From NCBI RefSeq assembly GCF_002205165.1, contig NZ_NIVS01000002.1:51583-115582 (forward strand): a stretch of DNA of 64,000 nt, read 5' to 3'. Shown one piece after another: positions 33,391 through 44,486 of this stretch (position 1 is its first letter; each line of letters starts with the position of its first letter). The notes below the pieces were generated by a model. It did no database searches. It worked only from the letters and a program-made list of their open reading frames with translations, and was not told the DNA's origin. This stretch comes from Stenotrophomonas maltophilia. Lineage in GTDB: Bacteria; Pseudomonadota; Gammaproteobacteria; Xanthomonadales; Xanthomonadaceae. A program made the position numbers and the translations under genes.

Positions 33391-33716
33391 CCACCCATGG
33401 GGTCCTGCAAGGACCGAATACTAGGTGAGCCAAGCCATGCGGTCCAATTCTGTTGCAATGGCGATTGATTGGGTGGTGGATGGCATGCGGCAGATGGCGA
33501 GTTTCGCGAAGGCGCTGCCCTTCATGCATTCAGAAATTTCTATTTTCAGTTGGACAAAACTATTCACTGAGGAAGGCCGCGATGTGCAATGAAGCTTGCT
33601 GAGGTGCCTATAGATAATTATTCATTCAATGCGCTGGATGGGGGAATGCACCCGTCCGGGTTGTTTGGTACATTCTATCCCGCCTCTAGGATCTGAGGTG
33701 CATAGGGAGAGTTGCG
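33391..33716. other. Intergenic region, AT-richer
   Basis: 326 bases between the divergent RsbQ-like gene and the unknown secreted-protein gene. From about 33,450 the base composition drops visibly (runs such as AGAAATTTCTATTTTCAG and AATTATTCATTCAATG). I see no coding frame with a ribosome site, no tRNA and no repeat. The promoters of both flanking genes must lie here, but none matches consensus well. Confidence 0.5.
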
Positions 33717-34601
33717 ATGAGTATATGGATGTTTTTGATTCGTTGTTCTGTGTCTTTGGGGGCGGTGTTGATTGGGCTTGCAGTCTCGCCATGGGCGAGC
33801 GCGCAATCAACGACGCTTGATGTATGTGACAGCTGTAGTGCGTCGCAAATGCAGGATCGGGCTTGGCTCGACGCAAATGATGAAGCTGCTCCTTACTGGG
33901 GCGAGAAGTACTATGTCAATCGACATACCGGCGAAGTTCGGAAGTTTGAAGTGATGAAGGAGCCGCCTGCACCAGATGCGACGTGCACACCTTGGGTGAC
34001 ATGGGGTTGCAATAGCGCGGTGTTTGTATTTCCCATGCCGTTGGAGCAGGATTTCATTCAAGGTGGAATCGTAATCCAGCAGGCTTGGAATAGTGTCATC
34101 TACATAGATCCTGGTCCGGGTATCCCGCAGGGTGCTTACGAGTACGTTTCCCATCCGCAAGGTCGGGAGGCTGTTATGGCTCAGGCTCACTTCAAGGGCG
34201 CCGTAGCGCAGACAACTGCGCAAGTTCTACGCGGGTTGCTGGACAAGTACTTTCTTTCCATGCCGCCAAAGGTGGTCTCTATCACGCTGGTGCTGCCTGA
34301 TGGATCGCGCGTTCGAGCGAACTACGATGTTGCGCTGGAGCGGTTAGTGCATGAAAAGGGGAGTGTTCGTGACCGCATCGGAAACTGGGTGCCAGAGACA
34401 CCTGTCGACATCAGTGGGGGCGTAGGCCAGACGGTTCTTTACGACTTTACGGGCTATCCTTCGGACCTTGCAAAGTGGCAGCACTGGGTTCAGTCGTTGG
34501 GGGCAACGTTGAGCTCAAGTGGTTGGAGCTATCGTTGCACCCAAAGTGTTGAGAATAGTGAGGGGGAGCCAAATGTGAAGGTGGTCTGCACAGCGTACTG
34601 A
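33717..34601 (+). CDS. Secreted protein of unknown function
   Basis: A 294-residue protein with a signal peptide (MSIWMFLIRCSVSLGAVLIG...ASA, cleaved near residue 29). The mature part holds six cysteines, in VCDSCSASQ, ATCTPWVTWGC, YRCTQ and a C-terminal KVVCTAY, which are likely disulfide-bonded. GGGAGAG sits five to eleven bases before the ATG. Codon use is plainly AT-richer than the neighbours (many third-position A/T), pointing to horizontal acquisition. I recognise no domain. The signal peptide plus paired cysteines suggest a periplasmic or secreted protein. It stands alone with its own terminator. Confidence 0.7.
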   Translation: MSIWMFLIRCSVSLGAVLIGLAVSPWASAQSTTLDVCDSCSASQMQDRAWLDANDEAAPYWGEKYYVNRHTGEVRKFEVMKEPPAPDATCTPWVTWGCNSAVFVFPMPLEQDFIQGGIVIQQAWNSVIYIDPGPGIPQGAYEYVSHPQGREAVMAQAHFKGAVAQTTAQVLRGLLDKYFLSMPPKVVSITLVLPDGSRVRANYDVALERLVHEKGSVRDRIGNWVPETPVDISGGVGQTVLYDFTGYPSDLAKWQHWVQSLGATLSSSGWSYRCTQSVENSEGEPNVKVVCTAY

Positions 34602-34635
34602 TGCAGATTGGCCTCGCGCACCATTCCTGATAATG

Positions 34636-34667
34636 CCGGGCTTGGTCCTAAGCCAAGCCCGGTTTTT
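34636..34667 (+). terminator. Terminator of the unknown secreted-protein gene
   Basis: CCGGGCTTGG-tcctaag-CCAAGCCCGGTTTTT, a ten-base stem with a T-run, 35 bases after the stop. Confidence 0.9.
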
Positions 34668-34757
34668 CCAAAGTCAACTACTGCGCAAAGCACCTTACTC
34701 ATCTCGCTCGGGTATGCCACACCGATTTAAGGATTTTTTCGGGTTCCGTGCATCAAT

Positions 34758-35123
34758 TTAGGCTGTGCCGCGCACTCCCGAGAAGAGTAGTGCGCGCATA
34801 TACGAGCCAACAGCACCGGCGATGAGGCCGCTCAAAATCTTCAGGAAGACGCGGGCGACACGGCCGGCATGCAGCCGCACCCACGGCAACCACGCCATCG
34901 CCTGCGCGCCCATCAACAGGACCAGTACATCCAGCCCCAGCGCGTCCACCACCGGCAGCAGCGGCGCCAGCAATGGATTGCAGGCCATCAGGATCACGAT
35001 GGCGGCAGTGAGCACCAATAGGACGCGTCGGCCCATCGGCGTGGCGGTCCAGCGGAAAAGGCGGGCAGGCAGGGACACGGCGGGCTCCGGGCAGTTGGCC
35101 GGAGTGTACTGCGGTATCGTCAT
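34758..35123 (-). CDS. Small membrane protein of unknown function
   Basis: A 121-residue protein with two hydrophobic stretches (VLLVLTAAIVILMACNPLLAP and LDVLVLLMGAQAMAWL) and a third weaker one near the C-terminus (ILSGLIAGAVGSYMRALLF). I start it at the ATG of MTIPQYTPANCPE, 25 bases from the divergent ldhA start. An earlier in-frame ATG would run into ldhA. The family is not recognised. High-GC codon use like the rest of the chromosome supports a real gene. Confidence 0.6.
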   Translation of the reverse strand: MTIPQYTPANCPEPAVSLPARLFRWTATPMGRRVLLVLTAAIVILMACNPLLAPLLPVVDALGLDVLVLLMGAQAMAWLPWVRLHAGRVARVFLKILSGLIAGAVGSYMRALLFSGVRGTA

Positions 35124-35148
35124 GGTCGAACTCCCGCGGATCGCCCCC

Positions 35149-36153
35149 ATGAAGATCGCCGTATTCAGTGCCCGCCCGTATGACCAGCGGTTTCTCGATG
35201 AAGCCAATCAACGCCGCGGGGCAGGGCCGTCGTTTGAGTTCGTGTATTTCGATGCCGCACTGGAGGTGAATACCGCGGCACTGGCGCAGGCGTGCGAAGC
35301 GGTCTGCGTGTTCGTCAATGATCGGCTCGATGCGCCGGTCCTGCAGGCGTTGCAGGCACTGGGGGTGCGCGCGATCCTGCTGCGCTGTGCGGGCTTCAAC
35401 AATGTCGACCTGGCCGCAGCGGAGGGGTTGGGGCTGTTCGTGGCACGCGTGCCGGCTTACTCCCCCGAAGCCGTGGCAGAGCATGCCCTGGCCATGGTGA
35501 TGACCCTCAACCGGCAGACCCACCGCGCCTACAACCGGGTGCGCGAGGGCAACTTCATGCTCGATGGCCTGCTGGGTCGCACGCTGCATGGCAAGACGGT
35601 CGGCATCGTGGGGACCGGCCAGATCGGCCTGGCCACCGCGCGCATCTTCAAGGGCATGGGCTGCACGGTGCTGGGCCACGATCCGTATCCATCGCCCGGC
35701 TTCGCCGCCATCGGCGCATCGGTCACGCTGGAGGATCTGCTGGCCCGTTCGGATGTCGTTTCGCTGCACTGCCCGCTGACGCCGGAAACCCATCACCTGA
35801 TCGACAATGCCTCACTTGCCGCGATGAAGCCCGGCGCGATGCTGGTCAACACCTCGCGCGGTGGGCTGGTGGATACCCATGCGGTGATCCGCGCGCTGAA
35901 ATCGCGGCGCCTCGGCCACCTGGCCATCGATGTCTACGAGCAGGAGAGCGGGCTGTTCTTCCAGGACCGGTCCGGCGAGATCATCGACGATGACGCGTTC
36001 CAGCGCCTGATGACCTTCCCCAACGTGCTGGTGACCGGGCACCAGGGCTTCTTCACGGTCGAGGCACTGCAGGAGATCTCCGCGATCACGCTGCGCAACA
36101 TCGCCGACTTCGCCGCTGGGGCGGACTGCCCGAATCGGGTACGGGCTGCCTGA
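35149..36153 (+). CDS. ldhA: D-lactate dehydrogenase (2-hydroxyacid dehydrogenase family)
   Basis: A 334-residue NAD-dependent D-2-hydroxyacid dehydrogenase, reducing pyruvate to D-lactate in the cytosol. Signatures: substrate loop RCAGFNNVDL, Rossmann motif GIVGTGQIGLATA, catalytic Arg in NTSRGGLVD, Glu in DVYEQESGLFF, His in TGHQGFFT. The FF-DRSGEIIDDD segment is typical of LdhA rather than of glycerate or phosphoglycerate dehydrogenases. It begins MKIAVFSARPYD. Upstream in-frame codons overlap the divergent small gene. Confidence 0.9.
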   Translation: MKIAVFSARPYDQRFLDEANQRRGAGPSFEFVYFDAALEVNTAALAQACEAVCVFVNDRLDAPVLQALQALGVRAILLRCAGFNNVDLAAAEGLGLFVARVPAYSPEAVAEHALAMVMTLNRQTHRAYNRVREGNFMLDGLLGRTLHGKTVGIVGTGQIGLATARIFKGMGCTVLGHDPYPSPGFAAIGASVTLEDLLARSDVVSLHCPLTPETHHLIDNASLAAMKPGAMLVNTSRGGLVDTHAVIRALKSRRLGHLAIDVYEQESGLFFQDRSGEIIDDDAFQRLMTFPNVLVTGHQGFFTVEALQEISAITLRNIADFAAGADCPNRVRAA

Positions 36154-36530
36154 GCGTCGCCGCGGGTGAGACGGTCGCTGCCGGTGCGTGTACCGTGGCC
36201 GCCCGCAGGATGCTCGGCGAGATGCCCGTGACGAGGCGGCGGCGTCCGCGCTGACCGGGCCCCGGAACTGACCCGTTCATGTCTATACAAGGGCCGGAAT
36301 GTTGCCGAATCGGGTCATTGCCCGGCACTGCGACAACGTGTCGCAGCCCAAAACAGGCCTTTCCTGCGCTGGATCATTGTCAATGCCTTTCTTAAATGAT
36401 GCGTGACGGCCTAAAATTAGAAGGCTGACATGATCGTCCTCCGTGCCTGTCCCCTTGGACCGGCACCACCGGCTTTGGCTGGGACGGAGGCGGGCTTGAA
36501 CTGGCATTCCCTACGCAATTGGATCGACCG
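36154..36530 (+). promoter_or_regulatory. Leader/regulatory region of the cyo operon
   Basis: 377 bases without a gene. They contain a perfect 8-base inverted repeat CTGCGACA-acg-TGTCGCAG at 36328-36346 with no T-run, so it is an operator candidate or an mRNA hairpin. An AT-rich segment at 36,360-36,430 includes TAAAAT (36412-36417), the likeliest -10, but the -35 is poor. No ribosome site stronger than GGA precedes the cyoA ATG. Confidence 0.45.
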
Positions 36531-37595
36531 ATGATTCCGTTGAAACCCCTTGGACGCTTCCTGCGTCCGGGCCTGCTGTTTGCGTTGTCCGTGTTCCTGA
36601 CGGGCTGCAACTCGGCCATCCTCAACCCCAAGGGCCAGATCGGCCACGACGAGAAGACCCTGCTCATCACGGCGACCGTGCTGATGCTGCTGGTTGTCGT
36701 GCCGGTCATCATCATGACCCTCACCTTCGCGTGGAAGTACCGTGCGACCAACACCAAGGCCCGTTACGAGCCGAAGTGGTCGCACTCCACGGCCATCGAA
36801 GTGGTGGTCTGGTCGATCCCGTGCATGATCGTGCTGGTGCTGGCCGTGCTGACCTGGCGTTCCTCGCACGCGCTGGATCCGTACCGTCCGCTGGACTCGG
36901 ACAAGAAGCCGGTGGTGATCGAAGCCATCTCGCTGGACTGGAAGTGGCTCTTCATCTATCCCGAAGAGAACATCGCCACCGTCAACGAGATCACCTTCCC
37001 GGTCGATACCCCGCTGAACTTCAAGATCACGTCCGATACGGTGATGAATGCGTTCTTCATTCCGCACCTGGGCAGCATGATCTACTCGATGACGGCCATG
37101 GAGACCAAACTCCACCTGATCGCCAACGAGACCGGTGAGTTCCCGGGCATGTCCTCGCACTACAGCGGCGCGGGCTTCAGCAAGATGCATTTCTCCGCGC
37201 ACTCGGTGACCGAGGCGGAGTACCAGCAGTGGCTGACCAAGGTGCGTGGCGAAAGCGCGACCCTGGACAAGACCGCCTTCGCTGCGCTGACCGCCGAGAA
37301 GAACCATGACTGGCACCCGGTGACCTATTTCGGTACCACCGAGGCCGGCCTGTTCGACTGGGTCATCGCCAAGCACATGGGCGACAACCAGCACTACGGC
37401 ATGAAGCACGACCACAAGGCCATGAAGCATGACGGCGCCGAGGGCGAAAGCCACGAAGGCCACACCATGCCGGCCGCCGGTGAGTCGCACGACGGCCACG
37501 CGATGGCCGAAGGCGATGCTGCTGCACACGCCGAACACACTGCAGACGAGCACGCCGCAGCCGGTCACACCGGTCACGGCGGCTCGGGAGAATGA
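36531..37595 (+). CDS. cyoA: Cytochrome bo3 ubiquinol oxidase subunit II
   Basis: A 354-residue lipoprotein subunit of the quinol oxidase. Signal with lipobox FLTGCNSA (Cys near residue 24), two membrane helices, then the cupredoxin domain ([48 protein letters not shown]). The CuA-ligating cysteines are absent, as expected for a quinol rather than cytochrome c oxidase. The last ~65 residues form a His/Met-rich acidic tail ([32 protein letters not shown]) that extends the family's usual length. The start is ATG 36531; a TTG four codons upstream is less likely. It is coupled to cyoB by an ATGA overlap. Confidence 0.95.
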   Translation: MIPLKPLGRFLRPGLLFALSVFLTGCNSAILNPKGQIGHDEKTLLITATVLMLLVVVPVIIMTLTFAWKYRATNTKARYEPKWSHSTAIEVVVWSIPCMIVLVLAVLTWRSSHALDPYRPLDSDKKPVVIEAISLDWKWLFIYPEENIATVNEITFPVDTPLNFKITSDTVMNAFFIPHLGSMIYSMTAMETKLHLIANETGEFPGMSSHYSGAGFSKMHFSAHSVTEAEYQQWLTKVRGESATLDKTAFAALTAEKNHDWHPVTYFGTTEAGLFDWVIAKHMGDNQHYGMKHDHKAMKHDGAEGESHEGHTMPAAGESHDGHAMAEGDAAAHAEHTADEHAAAGHTGHGGSGE

Positions 37596-39601
37596 GCATG
37601 AATATGTTGGGTAAATTGACCTTTGCCGACATCCCGCACGACCCGATCATCATCACCACGTTGATCGGTGCGGGTATCGGCGGCCTGCTGGTGTTGGCCC
37701 TGATCACCAAGTTCAAGCTGTGGGGCTATCTCTGGAAAGAGTGGTTCACCTCGGTCGACCACAAGAAGATCGGCGTGATGTACCTCATCGTCGCCTTCGT
37801 CATGCTGCTGCGCGGCTTCGCCGACGCGATCATGATGCGTGTCCAGCAGGCCATGGCCGCTGGCGGCAACGAGGGCGTCCTGCCCCCCCATCACTACGAC
37901 CAGATCTTCACCGCCCACGGCGTGATCATGATCTTCTTCGTGGCGATGCCGCTGATCACCGGCCTGATGAACGTGGTCGTGCCGCTGCAGATCGGCGCCC
38001 GCGACGTGGCCTTCCCGTTCGTCAACTCGCTCAGCTTCTGGCTGTTCGTGGCGGGCGCGGGCCTGGTGATGATCTCGCTGGGTGTCGGTGAATTCGCGCA
38101 GACCGGCTGGCTGGCCTTCCCGCCGTTGTCAGGCAAGGAATACAGTCCAGGGGTAGGTGTCGATTACTACATCTGGGGCCTGCAGGTAGCAGGCCTGGGT
38201 ACCACACTGAGCGGCATCAACTTCTTCATCACCATCTTGAAGATGCGTACCCCCGGCATGAAGCTGATGCAGATGCCGGTGTTCACCTGGACCGCGCTGG
38301 TCACCAACGTGCTGATCATCGCTGCCTTCCCGGTGCTGACCATCACCCTGGTGCTGCTGACCCTGGACCGTTACCTGGGCACGCACTTCTTCACCAATGA
38401 CGGTGGCGGCAACGCCATGCTGTACATCAACCTGATCTGGATCTGGGGTCACCCGGAAGTCTACATCCTGGTCCTGCCGGCCTTCGGCGTGTTCTCCGAG
38501 GTCATCGCCACGTTCTCGCGCAAGGCGCTGTTCGGCTACAAGGGCATGGTCTACGCCACCGCCTGCATCGGCGTGCTGTCGTTCATCGTGTGGCTGCACC
38601 ACTTCTTCACCATGGGCTCGGGTGCCAACGTCAATGCCTTCTTCGGCATCACGACGATGATCATCTCGATCCCGACCGGCGTGAAGATCTTCAACTGGCT
38701 ATTCACCATGTTCCGCGGTCGCGTGCAGTTCACGACCCCAGTGCTGTGGACGATCGGCTTCATGGTCACCTTCACCATCGGCGGCATGACCGGCGTGATG
38801 CTGGCGATCCCGGCCATCGACTTCGTGCTGCACAACAGCCTGTTCCTGATCGCCCACTTCCACAACGTCATCATCGGCGGCGTGGTGTTCGGCATGTTCG
38901 CCGGCATCACCTACTGGTGGCCGAAGATGTTCGGCTTCCGTCTCAATGAAACCTGGGGCAAGCGCGCGTTCTGGTGCTGGTTCATCGGCTTCTATGTGGC
39001 CTTCATGCCGCTGTACATCCTGGGCTTCATGGGCATGACCCGCCGCATGCAGAGCTACCCGAACATGGAATACCAGCCGCTGCTGATCATCGCCATGTGC
39101 GGTGCCTTCATCATCGGTGCCGGCATCCTGTGCCAGGTCATCCAGATCGCCGTGTCGATCCGCGACCGCAAGAAGACCGCCGACCTGACCGGCGATCCGT
39201 GGGACGCCCGTACGCTGGAGTGGGAAACCTCTTCGCCGCCGTCGTTCTACAACTTCGGCTCGCTGCCGCGCGTCAACGAACTGGACGAGTTCTGGGAGCG
39301 CAAGCAGCGTGGTGAGGCGTGGGAACGCCCGGCCAAGTACACCGACATCCACATGCCGCGCAACACCGGCACCGGTGTGGTGATCGGCGCCTTCAGCCTG
39401 GTGTTCGGCTTTGCGATGATCTGGCACATCTGGTGGCTGGCCATCGTGGGTCTGGTCGGCATGATCGGCACCTTCATCTGGCGCACCTTCGACAAGGACG
39501 TGGATTACTACGTGCCGGCCGCGGAAGTGGAGCGGATCGAAAATGAGCACCGTCGCCACCTGGTGGCGCAGGGCCTGGTGAAATCGGAGCTGAAGGCATG
39601 A
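37592..39601 (+). CDS. cyoB: Cytochrome bo3 ubiquinol oxidase subunit I
   Basis: A 669-residue haem-copper oxidase catalytic subunit, reducing O2 to water and pumping protons across the inner membrane. Ubiquinol-site residues appear as RGFADAIMM and [13 protein letters not shown] (low-spin haem His). The CuB/haem o3 ligands are in WGHPEVYIL (His with Tyr crosslink), [10 protein letters not shown] and [11 protein letters not shown]. These match E. coli CyoB segments I know almost residue for residue. It overlaps cyoA and cyoC by four bases each. Confidence 0.97.
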   Translation: MSMNMLGKLTFADIPHDPIIITTLIGAGIGGLLVLALITKFKLWGYLWKEWFTSVDHKKIGVMYLIVAFVMLLRGFADAIMMRVQQAMAAGGNEGVLPPHHYDQIFTAHGVIMIFFVAMPLITGLMNVVVPLQIGARDVAFPFVNSLSFWLFVAGAGLVMISLGVGEFAQTGWLAFPPLSGKEYSPGVGVDYYIWGLQVAGLGTTLSGINFFITILKMRTPGMKLMQMPVFTWTALVTNVLIIAAFPVLTITLVLLTLDRYLGTHFFTNDGGGNAMLYINLIWIWGHPEVYILVLPAFGVFSEVIATFSRKALFGYKGMVYATACIGVLSFIVWLHHFFTMGSGANVNAFFGITTMIISIPTGVKIFNWLFTMFRGRVQFTTPVLWTIGFMVTFTIGGMTGVMLAIPAIDFVLHNSLFLIAHFHNVIIGGVVFGMFAGITYWWPKMFGFRLNETWGKRAFWCWFIGFYVAFMPLYILGFMGMTRRMQSYPNMEYQPLLIIAMCGAFIIGAGILCQVIQIAVSIRDRKKTADLTGDPWDARTLEWETSSPPSFYNFGSLPRVNELDEFWERKQRGEAWERPAKYTDIHMPRNTGTGVVIGAFSLVFGFAMIWHIWWLAIVGLVGMIGTFIWRTFDKDVDYYVPAAEVERIENEHRRHLVAQGLVKSELKA

Positions 39602-40239
39602 GCACCACTATCCCCAACACCATGAACCATGGGCACGCCGCGCACGCGGCGGCCCACGGCCATGACGACCACGAGCACCACGACACCGGCGGCAATACCG
39701 TCTTCGGTTTCTGGGTGTACCTGATGAGCGATTGCCTCATCTTCGCCACCCTGTTCGCGACCTACATCGTGCTGTCCGGCGGCACCGACGGTGGCCCCGG
39801 CCCGAAGGATCTGTTCGAACTGTCCTTCGTCGCCTGGGAAACCACGCTGCTGCTGGTCTCCTCGCTGACCTTCGGCCTGGGCATGATCGCCATGCACAAG
39901 CAGAAGGTGGGCCAGATGTACGCATGGCTCGCACTGACCTGGCTGCTGGGCTTCGGCTTCATGTGCATGGAAGTGTGGGAGTTCAACCACCTGATCCATC
40001 AGGGCTACGGTCCGGACCACAGTGCCTTCCTGTCGGCGTTCTTCGCGCTGGTCGGTACCCACGGTCTGCACGTGACCGCGGGTCTGCTGTGGCTGCTGAT
40101 CATGTTCATCCAGATCAAGCAGAACGGCCTGACCCAGACCAACAAGACCCGCATGGCGTGCCTGAGCCTGTTCTGGCACTTCCTGGATCTGATCTGGATC
40201 GGCGTGTTCTCCGTCGTCTATCTGAATGGAGCGCTGTAA
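39598..40239 (+). CDS. cyoC: Cytochrome bo3 ubiquinol oxidase subunit III
   Basis: A 213-residue subunit with five membrane helices ([36 protein letters not shown] segments, [18 protein letters not shown]). The N-terminal 30 residues are unusually His-rich ([20 protein letters not shown]). The ATG overlaps the cyoB stop, and the stop overlaps the cyoD ATG. Confidence 0.95.
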   Translation: MSTTIPNTMNHGHAAHAAAHGHDDHEHHDTGGNTVFGFWVYLMSDCLIFATLFATYIVLSGGTDGGPGPKDLFELSFVAWETTLLLVSSLTFGLGMIAMHKQKVGQMYAWLALTWLLGFGFMCMEVWEFNHLIHQGYGPDHSAFLSAFFALVGTHGLHVTAGLLWLLIMFIQIKQNGLTQTNKTRMACLSLFWHFLDLIWIGVFSVVYLNGAL

Positions 40240-40589
40240 TGTCCGCACATGACAATCACGCACACGATCATGGCCACGGCGCCGCCGGCGAAAGCCATGG
40301 CAGCGTCAAGTCCTACCTGATCGGCTTCCTGCTGGCCGCGGTGCTGACCATCATCCCGTTCTGGGCGGTCATGCATGGCGACCTGCCGCGCTTCACCACC
40401 GGCGTCATCATCGTGGTGGCTGCGGTGCTGCAGATCCTGGTGCACCTGGTGTTCTTCCTGCACCTGGACCGCTCTTCGGAACAGCGCTGGAACGTCAGCG
40501 CGGCGGCCTTCACCGTCGTGGTGATCGGCATCATCGTCGCCGGTTCGCTGTGGGTCATGCACAACATGAACGTGCACATGATGCACTGA
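40239..40589 (+). CDS. cyoD: Cytochrome bo3 ubiquinol oxidase subunit IV
   Basis: A 116-residue small subunit with three membrane helices (YLIGFLLAAVLTIIPFWAV, VIIVVAAVLQILVHLVFFLH, VVVIGIIVAGSLWVM), needed for assembly of the CuB centre. Its N-terminus is also His-rich ([14 protein letters not shown]). It starts at an ATG sharing one base with the cyoC stop. It is last in the operon; no cyoE (haem O synthase) follows, so that gene must be elsewhere. Confidence 0.95.
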   Translation: MSAHDNHAHDHGHGAAGESHGSVKSYLIGFLLAAVLTIIPFWAVMHGDLPRFTTGVIIVVAAVLQILVHLVFFLHLDRSSEQRWNVSAAAFTVVVIGIIVAGSLWVMHNMNVHMMH

Positions 40590-40614
40590 CGTCTTCGCGA
40601 CGTTGCCGCACGCA

Positions 40615-40643
40615 GAAAGGCCGCCCTCGGGCGGCCTTTTTGT
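40615..40643. terminator. Terminator of the cyo operon
   Basis: GAAAGGCCGCCC-tc-GGGCGGCCTTTTT hairpin with T-run, about 26 bases after cyoD. The 125 bases to the next (leftward) gene hold nothing else. Confidence 0.9.
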
Positions 40644-40768
40644 TGGGTGCTTCTTCCATTGGCATGGCACACATGACGACGCGGCGGGCGGTGTGGGGCG
40701 GTGGGCTGTTCCAGATACGCCCCGAGCGGCCCTTCTTTCCTGCGATGCGGCAGCGCTGCTGCCGCGCG

Positions 40769-42832
40769 CTACGCTGCTTTCGCCAACCGCATGAACTCCG
40801 CCGCATCCACCGGCCGGCCCAGGTGGTACCCCTGCAGCTGATCGCAGCCCATGTCGCTCAGGTATTGGCGTTGCCCCGCGGTTTCCACGCCCTCGGCGAC
40901 GATCTGCAGCTGCAGCGAACGGCCCAACGCGATGATCGAGGAGACGATGGCGGCGTCTTCGGCGTTGTCTTCCAGATCGTGCACGAAGGCGCGGTCAATC
41001 TTCAGCTCGGTGGCCGGCATCCGCTTGAGGTAGAGCAGGCTGGAGTAGCCGGTGCCGAAGTCGTCGATGGAGATGTTCACGCCCATCGCGGTCAGCCCGT
41101 GCAGGATCAGCAGGCTGGCTTCCACATCGCGCATCGCGGTGGTCTCGGTGACCTCCAAGGTCAGGCGCTTCGGGTCCAGCCCGTGTTTGTCCAGCGTGCG
41201 CCGCACGGTCTCCAGCAGCGTGCTGGAGCCGAACTGCAGCGGTGAGAGGTTCACCGCCATCGTCCAGTCCGGGTGACCGGCGTCGTGCCAGTGGCGCAGC
41301 TGCGCACAGGCGTGGTCGAGCACCCAGTCACCGATGGCGAGGATCAGCCCGCTGCGTTCGGCGATCGGAATGAACGCATCCGGCGACAGCAGCCCCAGCT
41401 CGGGATGCTGCCAGCGCACCAGTGCCTCGGCCCCGATCAGTGATTGTCCGTTGGCCTGGAACTTGGGCTGGTAGTGCAGCACCAGCTCGCTGCGGCTGAC
41501 CGCCTTGCGCAGTTCCTGCAGCAGCTTCAGCTGACGGTTGGCGCTGACGTTGAGCGACTGGGTGAAGAAGGTATAGCCGTTCCGGCCCGAATCCTTGGTG
41601 TGGTACATCGCCGCATCGGCGTGGGCCATCAGGTCGCGCTCGGTGGTGGCATCGGCCGGGTACAGGGCGATGCCCAGACTGGCGCTGACCTGCAGTTCCA
41701 GCGCATCGATCTCGAACGGCTCGGCCACGCTGGCGATGATCCGTTCGGCCACGACGGCCGCGTCTTCCGGATCTTCCACCTGGAACACGATGACGAACTC
41801 GTCCCCGCCCAGCCGTGCGAAGGTGTCCTGCGCACGCAGCAGGGCGGTGATCCGCTCGCTGACCTGGATCAGCAGTTTGTCGCCGAGCTGGTGGCCGTAG
41901 GCATCGTTGATCGCCTTGAAACCATCCAGGTCGCAGAACATCACCGCGAAGCTGAACTGACGGCGTTGCGCCTTCTCGATGGCCTGTTCGATCCGGTCCT
42001 GCAGCAGCATGCGGTTGGGCAGCTGGGTCAGTGGATCGTGCAGGGCGGCCTGCATCAGTTTCTCGTTGGCCTGCGCCAGCGAATCGGCGAGCAGGCCGGT
42101 GCGGGTGCGCATCTGGCGGTCGAACACCGAGGCGATCAGCGCGATGCCCAGCGTGGCCAGCGTGGTTACGATCACCAGCACCGCCAGCCATTTGGTGTCG
42201 ATGCCCTGGCCGTAGGCCGCGCCGCATAGCGCGCCCTCGGGGAAGTTGGCCGCGGCCATGCCGGTGTAGTGCATGCCGACGATGGCCAGGCCCATCACCA
42301 GCGAGGCCAGCCCGCGCAGCAGGAACGGCCGGCGCTGCTCCAGGCGCAGCCGGAAGGCGATCCACAGCGCAGCACCGGCTGCGCCGATCGCGATCAGAAT
42401 CGAGGCGGCAAACCACAGCGGGTCGTAGTCGATGCCCGGCTGCATCTCCAGTGCGGCCATGCCCAGGTAGTGCATGGCCGCGATACCCAGCCCCATCAGC
42501 ACCGCGCCGGCGCACAGCCGCGACCAGGGCAGTTCCGCGCGCGAGACCAGCCACAGCGCATACGCCGAGGCACTGACCGAGACCGCCAGCGAGTACAGGG
42601 TGATCGCCAGGTCGTAGCCGACCGGAATCGGCAGGTGGAAGGCGAGCATGCCGATGAAGTGCATCGACCAGATGCCCAGGCCCATCGCGCCGGCACCACC
42701 GGCCAACCACCAGCGTGCGACCCGGCCGCGGGTGCTGGCCAGGCGACCGGCCATGTCCAGCGCGGTATACGAGGCGAGGATGGCGACCAGCAGCGAGAAC
42801 ACGACAAGACTCTGGCTGTAGGTGCCGGTCAT
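40769..42832 (-). CDS. MHYT-GGDEF-EAL cyclic di-GMP protein
   Basis: A 687-residue membrane protein. The seven-helix MHYT sensor (residues about 1-250) has its three repeats as SMHFIGM, MHYLGM and MHYTGM, thought to bind a metal (copper suggested) and sense O2, CO or NO. The GGDEF domain has an intact GGDEF at 342-346 with I-site RAQD four to five residues before it. The EAL domain has EAL at 469-471, EVTET, DDFGTGYSS, KIDRAFV and VAEGVET, all consistent with activity. Both synthesis and hydrolysis of cyclic di-GMP look possible. The EAL domain usually dominates in this architecture, but that cannot be read here. It lies next to cyo but is divergent from radA. Confidence 0.93.
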   Translation of the reverse strand: MTGTYSQSLVVFSLLVAILASYTALDMAGRLASTRGRVARWWLAGGAGAMGLGIWSMHFIGMLAFHLPIPVGYDLAITLYSLAVSVSASAYALWLVSRAELPWSRLCAGAVLMGLGIAAMHYLGMAALEMQPGIDYDPLWFAASILIAIGAAGAALWIAFRLRLEQRRPFLLRGLASLVMGLAIVGMHYTGMAAANFPEGALCGAAYGQGIDTKWLAVLVIVTTLATLGIALIASVFDRQMRTRTGLLADSLAQANEKLMQAALHDPLTQLPNRMLLQDRIEQAIEKAQRRQFSFAVMFCDLDGFKAINDAYGHQLGDKLLIQVSERITALLRAQDTFARLGGDEFVIVFQVEDPEDAAVVAERIIASVAEPFEIDALELQVSASLGIALYPADATTERDLMAHADAAMYHTKDSGRNGYTFFTQSLNVSANRQLKLLQELRKAVSRSELVLHYQPKFQANGQSLIGAEALVRWQHPELGLLSPDAFIPIAERSGLILAIGDWVLDHACAQLRHWHDAGHPDWTMAVNLSPLQFGSSTLLETVRRTLDKHGLDPKRLTLEVTETTAMRDVEASLLILHGLTAMGVNISIDDFGTGYSSLLYLKRMPATELKIDRAFVHDLEDNAEDAAIVSSIIALGRSLQLQIVAEGVETAGQRQYLSDMGCDQLQGYHLGRPVDAAEFMRLAKAA

Positions 42833-42981
42833 GGAGAAGCCTGGAATGAATTGAAGGAGGGGCAGTGGCCCGCCGGAGTATCGGCCTCGGGGCCGGATTC
42901 TTGAGCGGGCGCGCTCGGCGTCTCGGTTGCTGCGACGCGGCTCGGCTATCCTGCCCCATCGATTCTGAAGCGGAAGTTGAC

Positions 42982-44361
<1,380 letters not shown>

Positions 44362-44440
44362 GCGGGGCCGGGCGGGCGTGGGTTGCCACGGGAAAGTGAG
44401 TCAGCGCTCAGCCGGCCTGTGCTAGTTTTCCCTGCTCGAC

Positions 44441-44463
44441 GAAGGCGCCCTCCGGCGCTTTTC
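44441..44463 (+). terminator. Likely radA terminator
   Basis: AAGGCGCC-ct-CCGGCGCTTTT, a short stem with a T-run, between radA and the Hsp90-like gene. Confidence 0.6.
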
Positions 44464-44486
44464 CGTGGCTAGGAGTAACCGATTAC

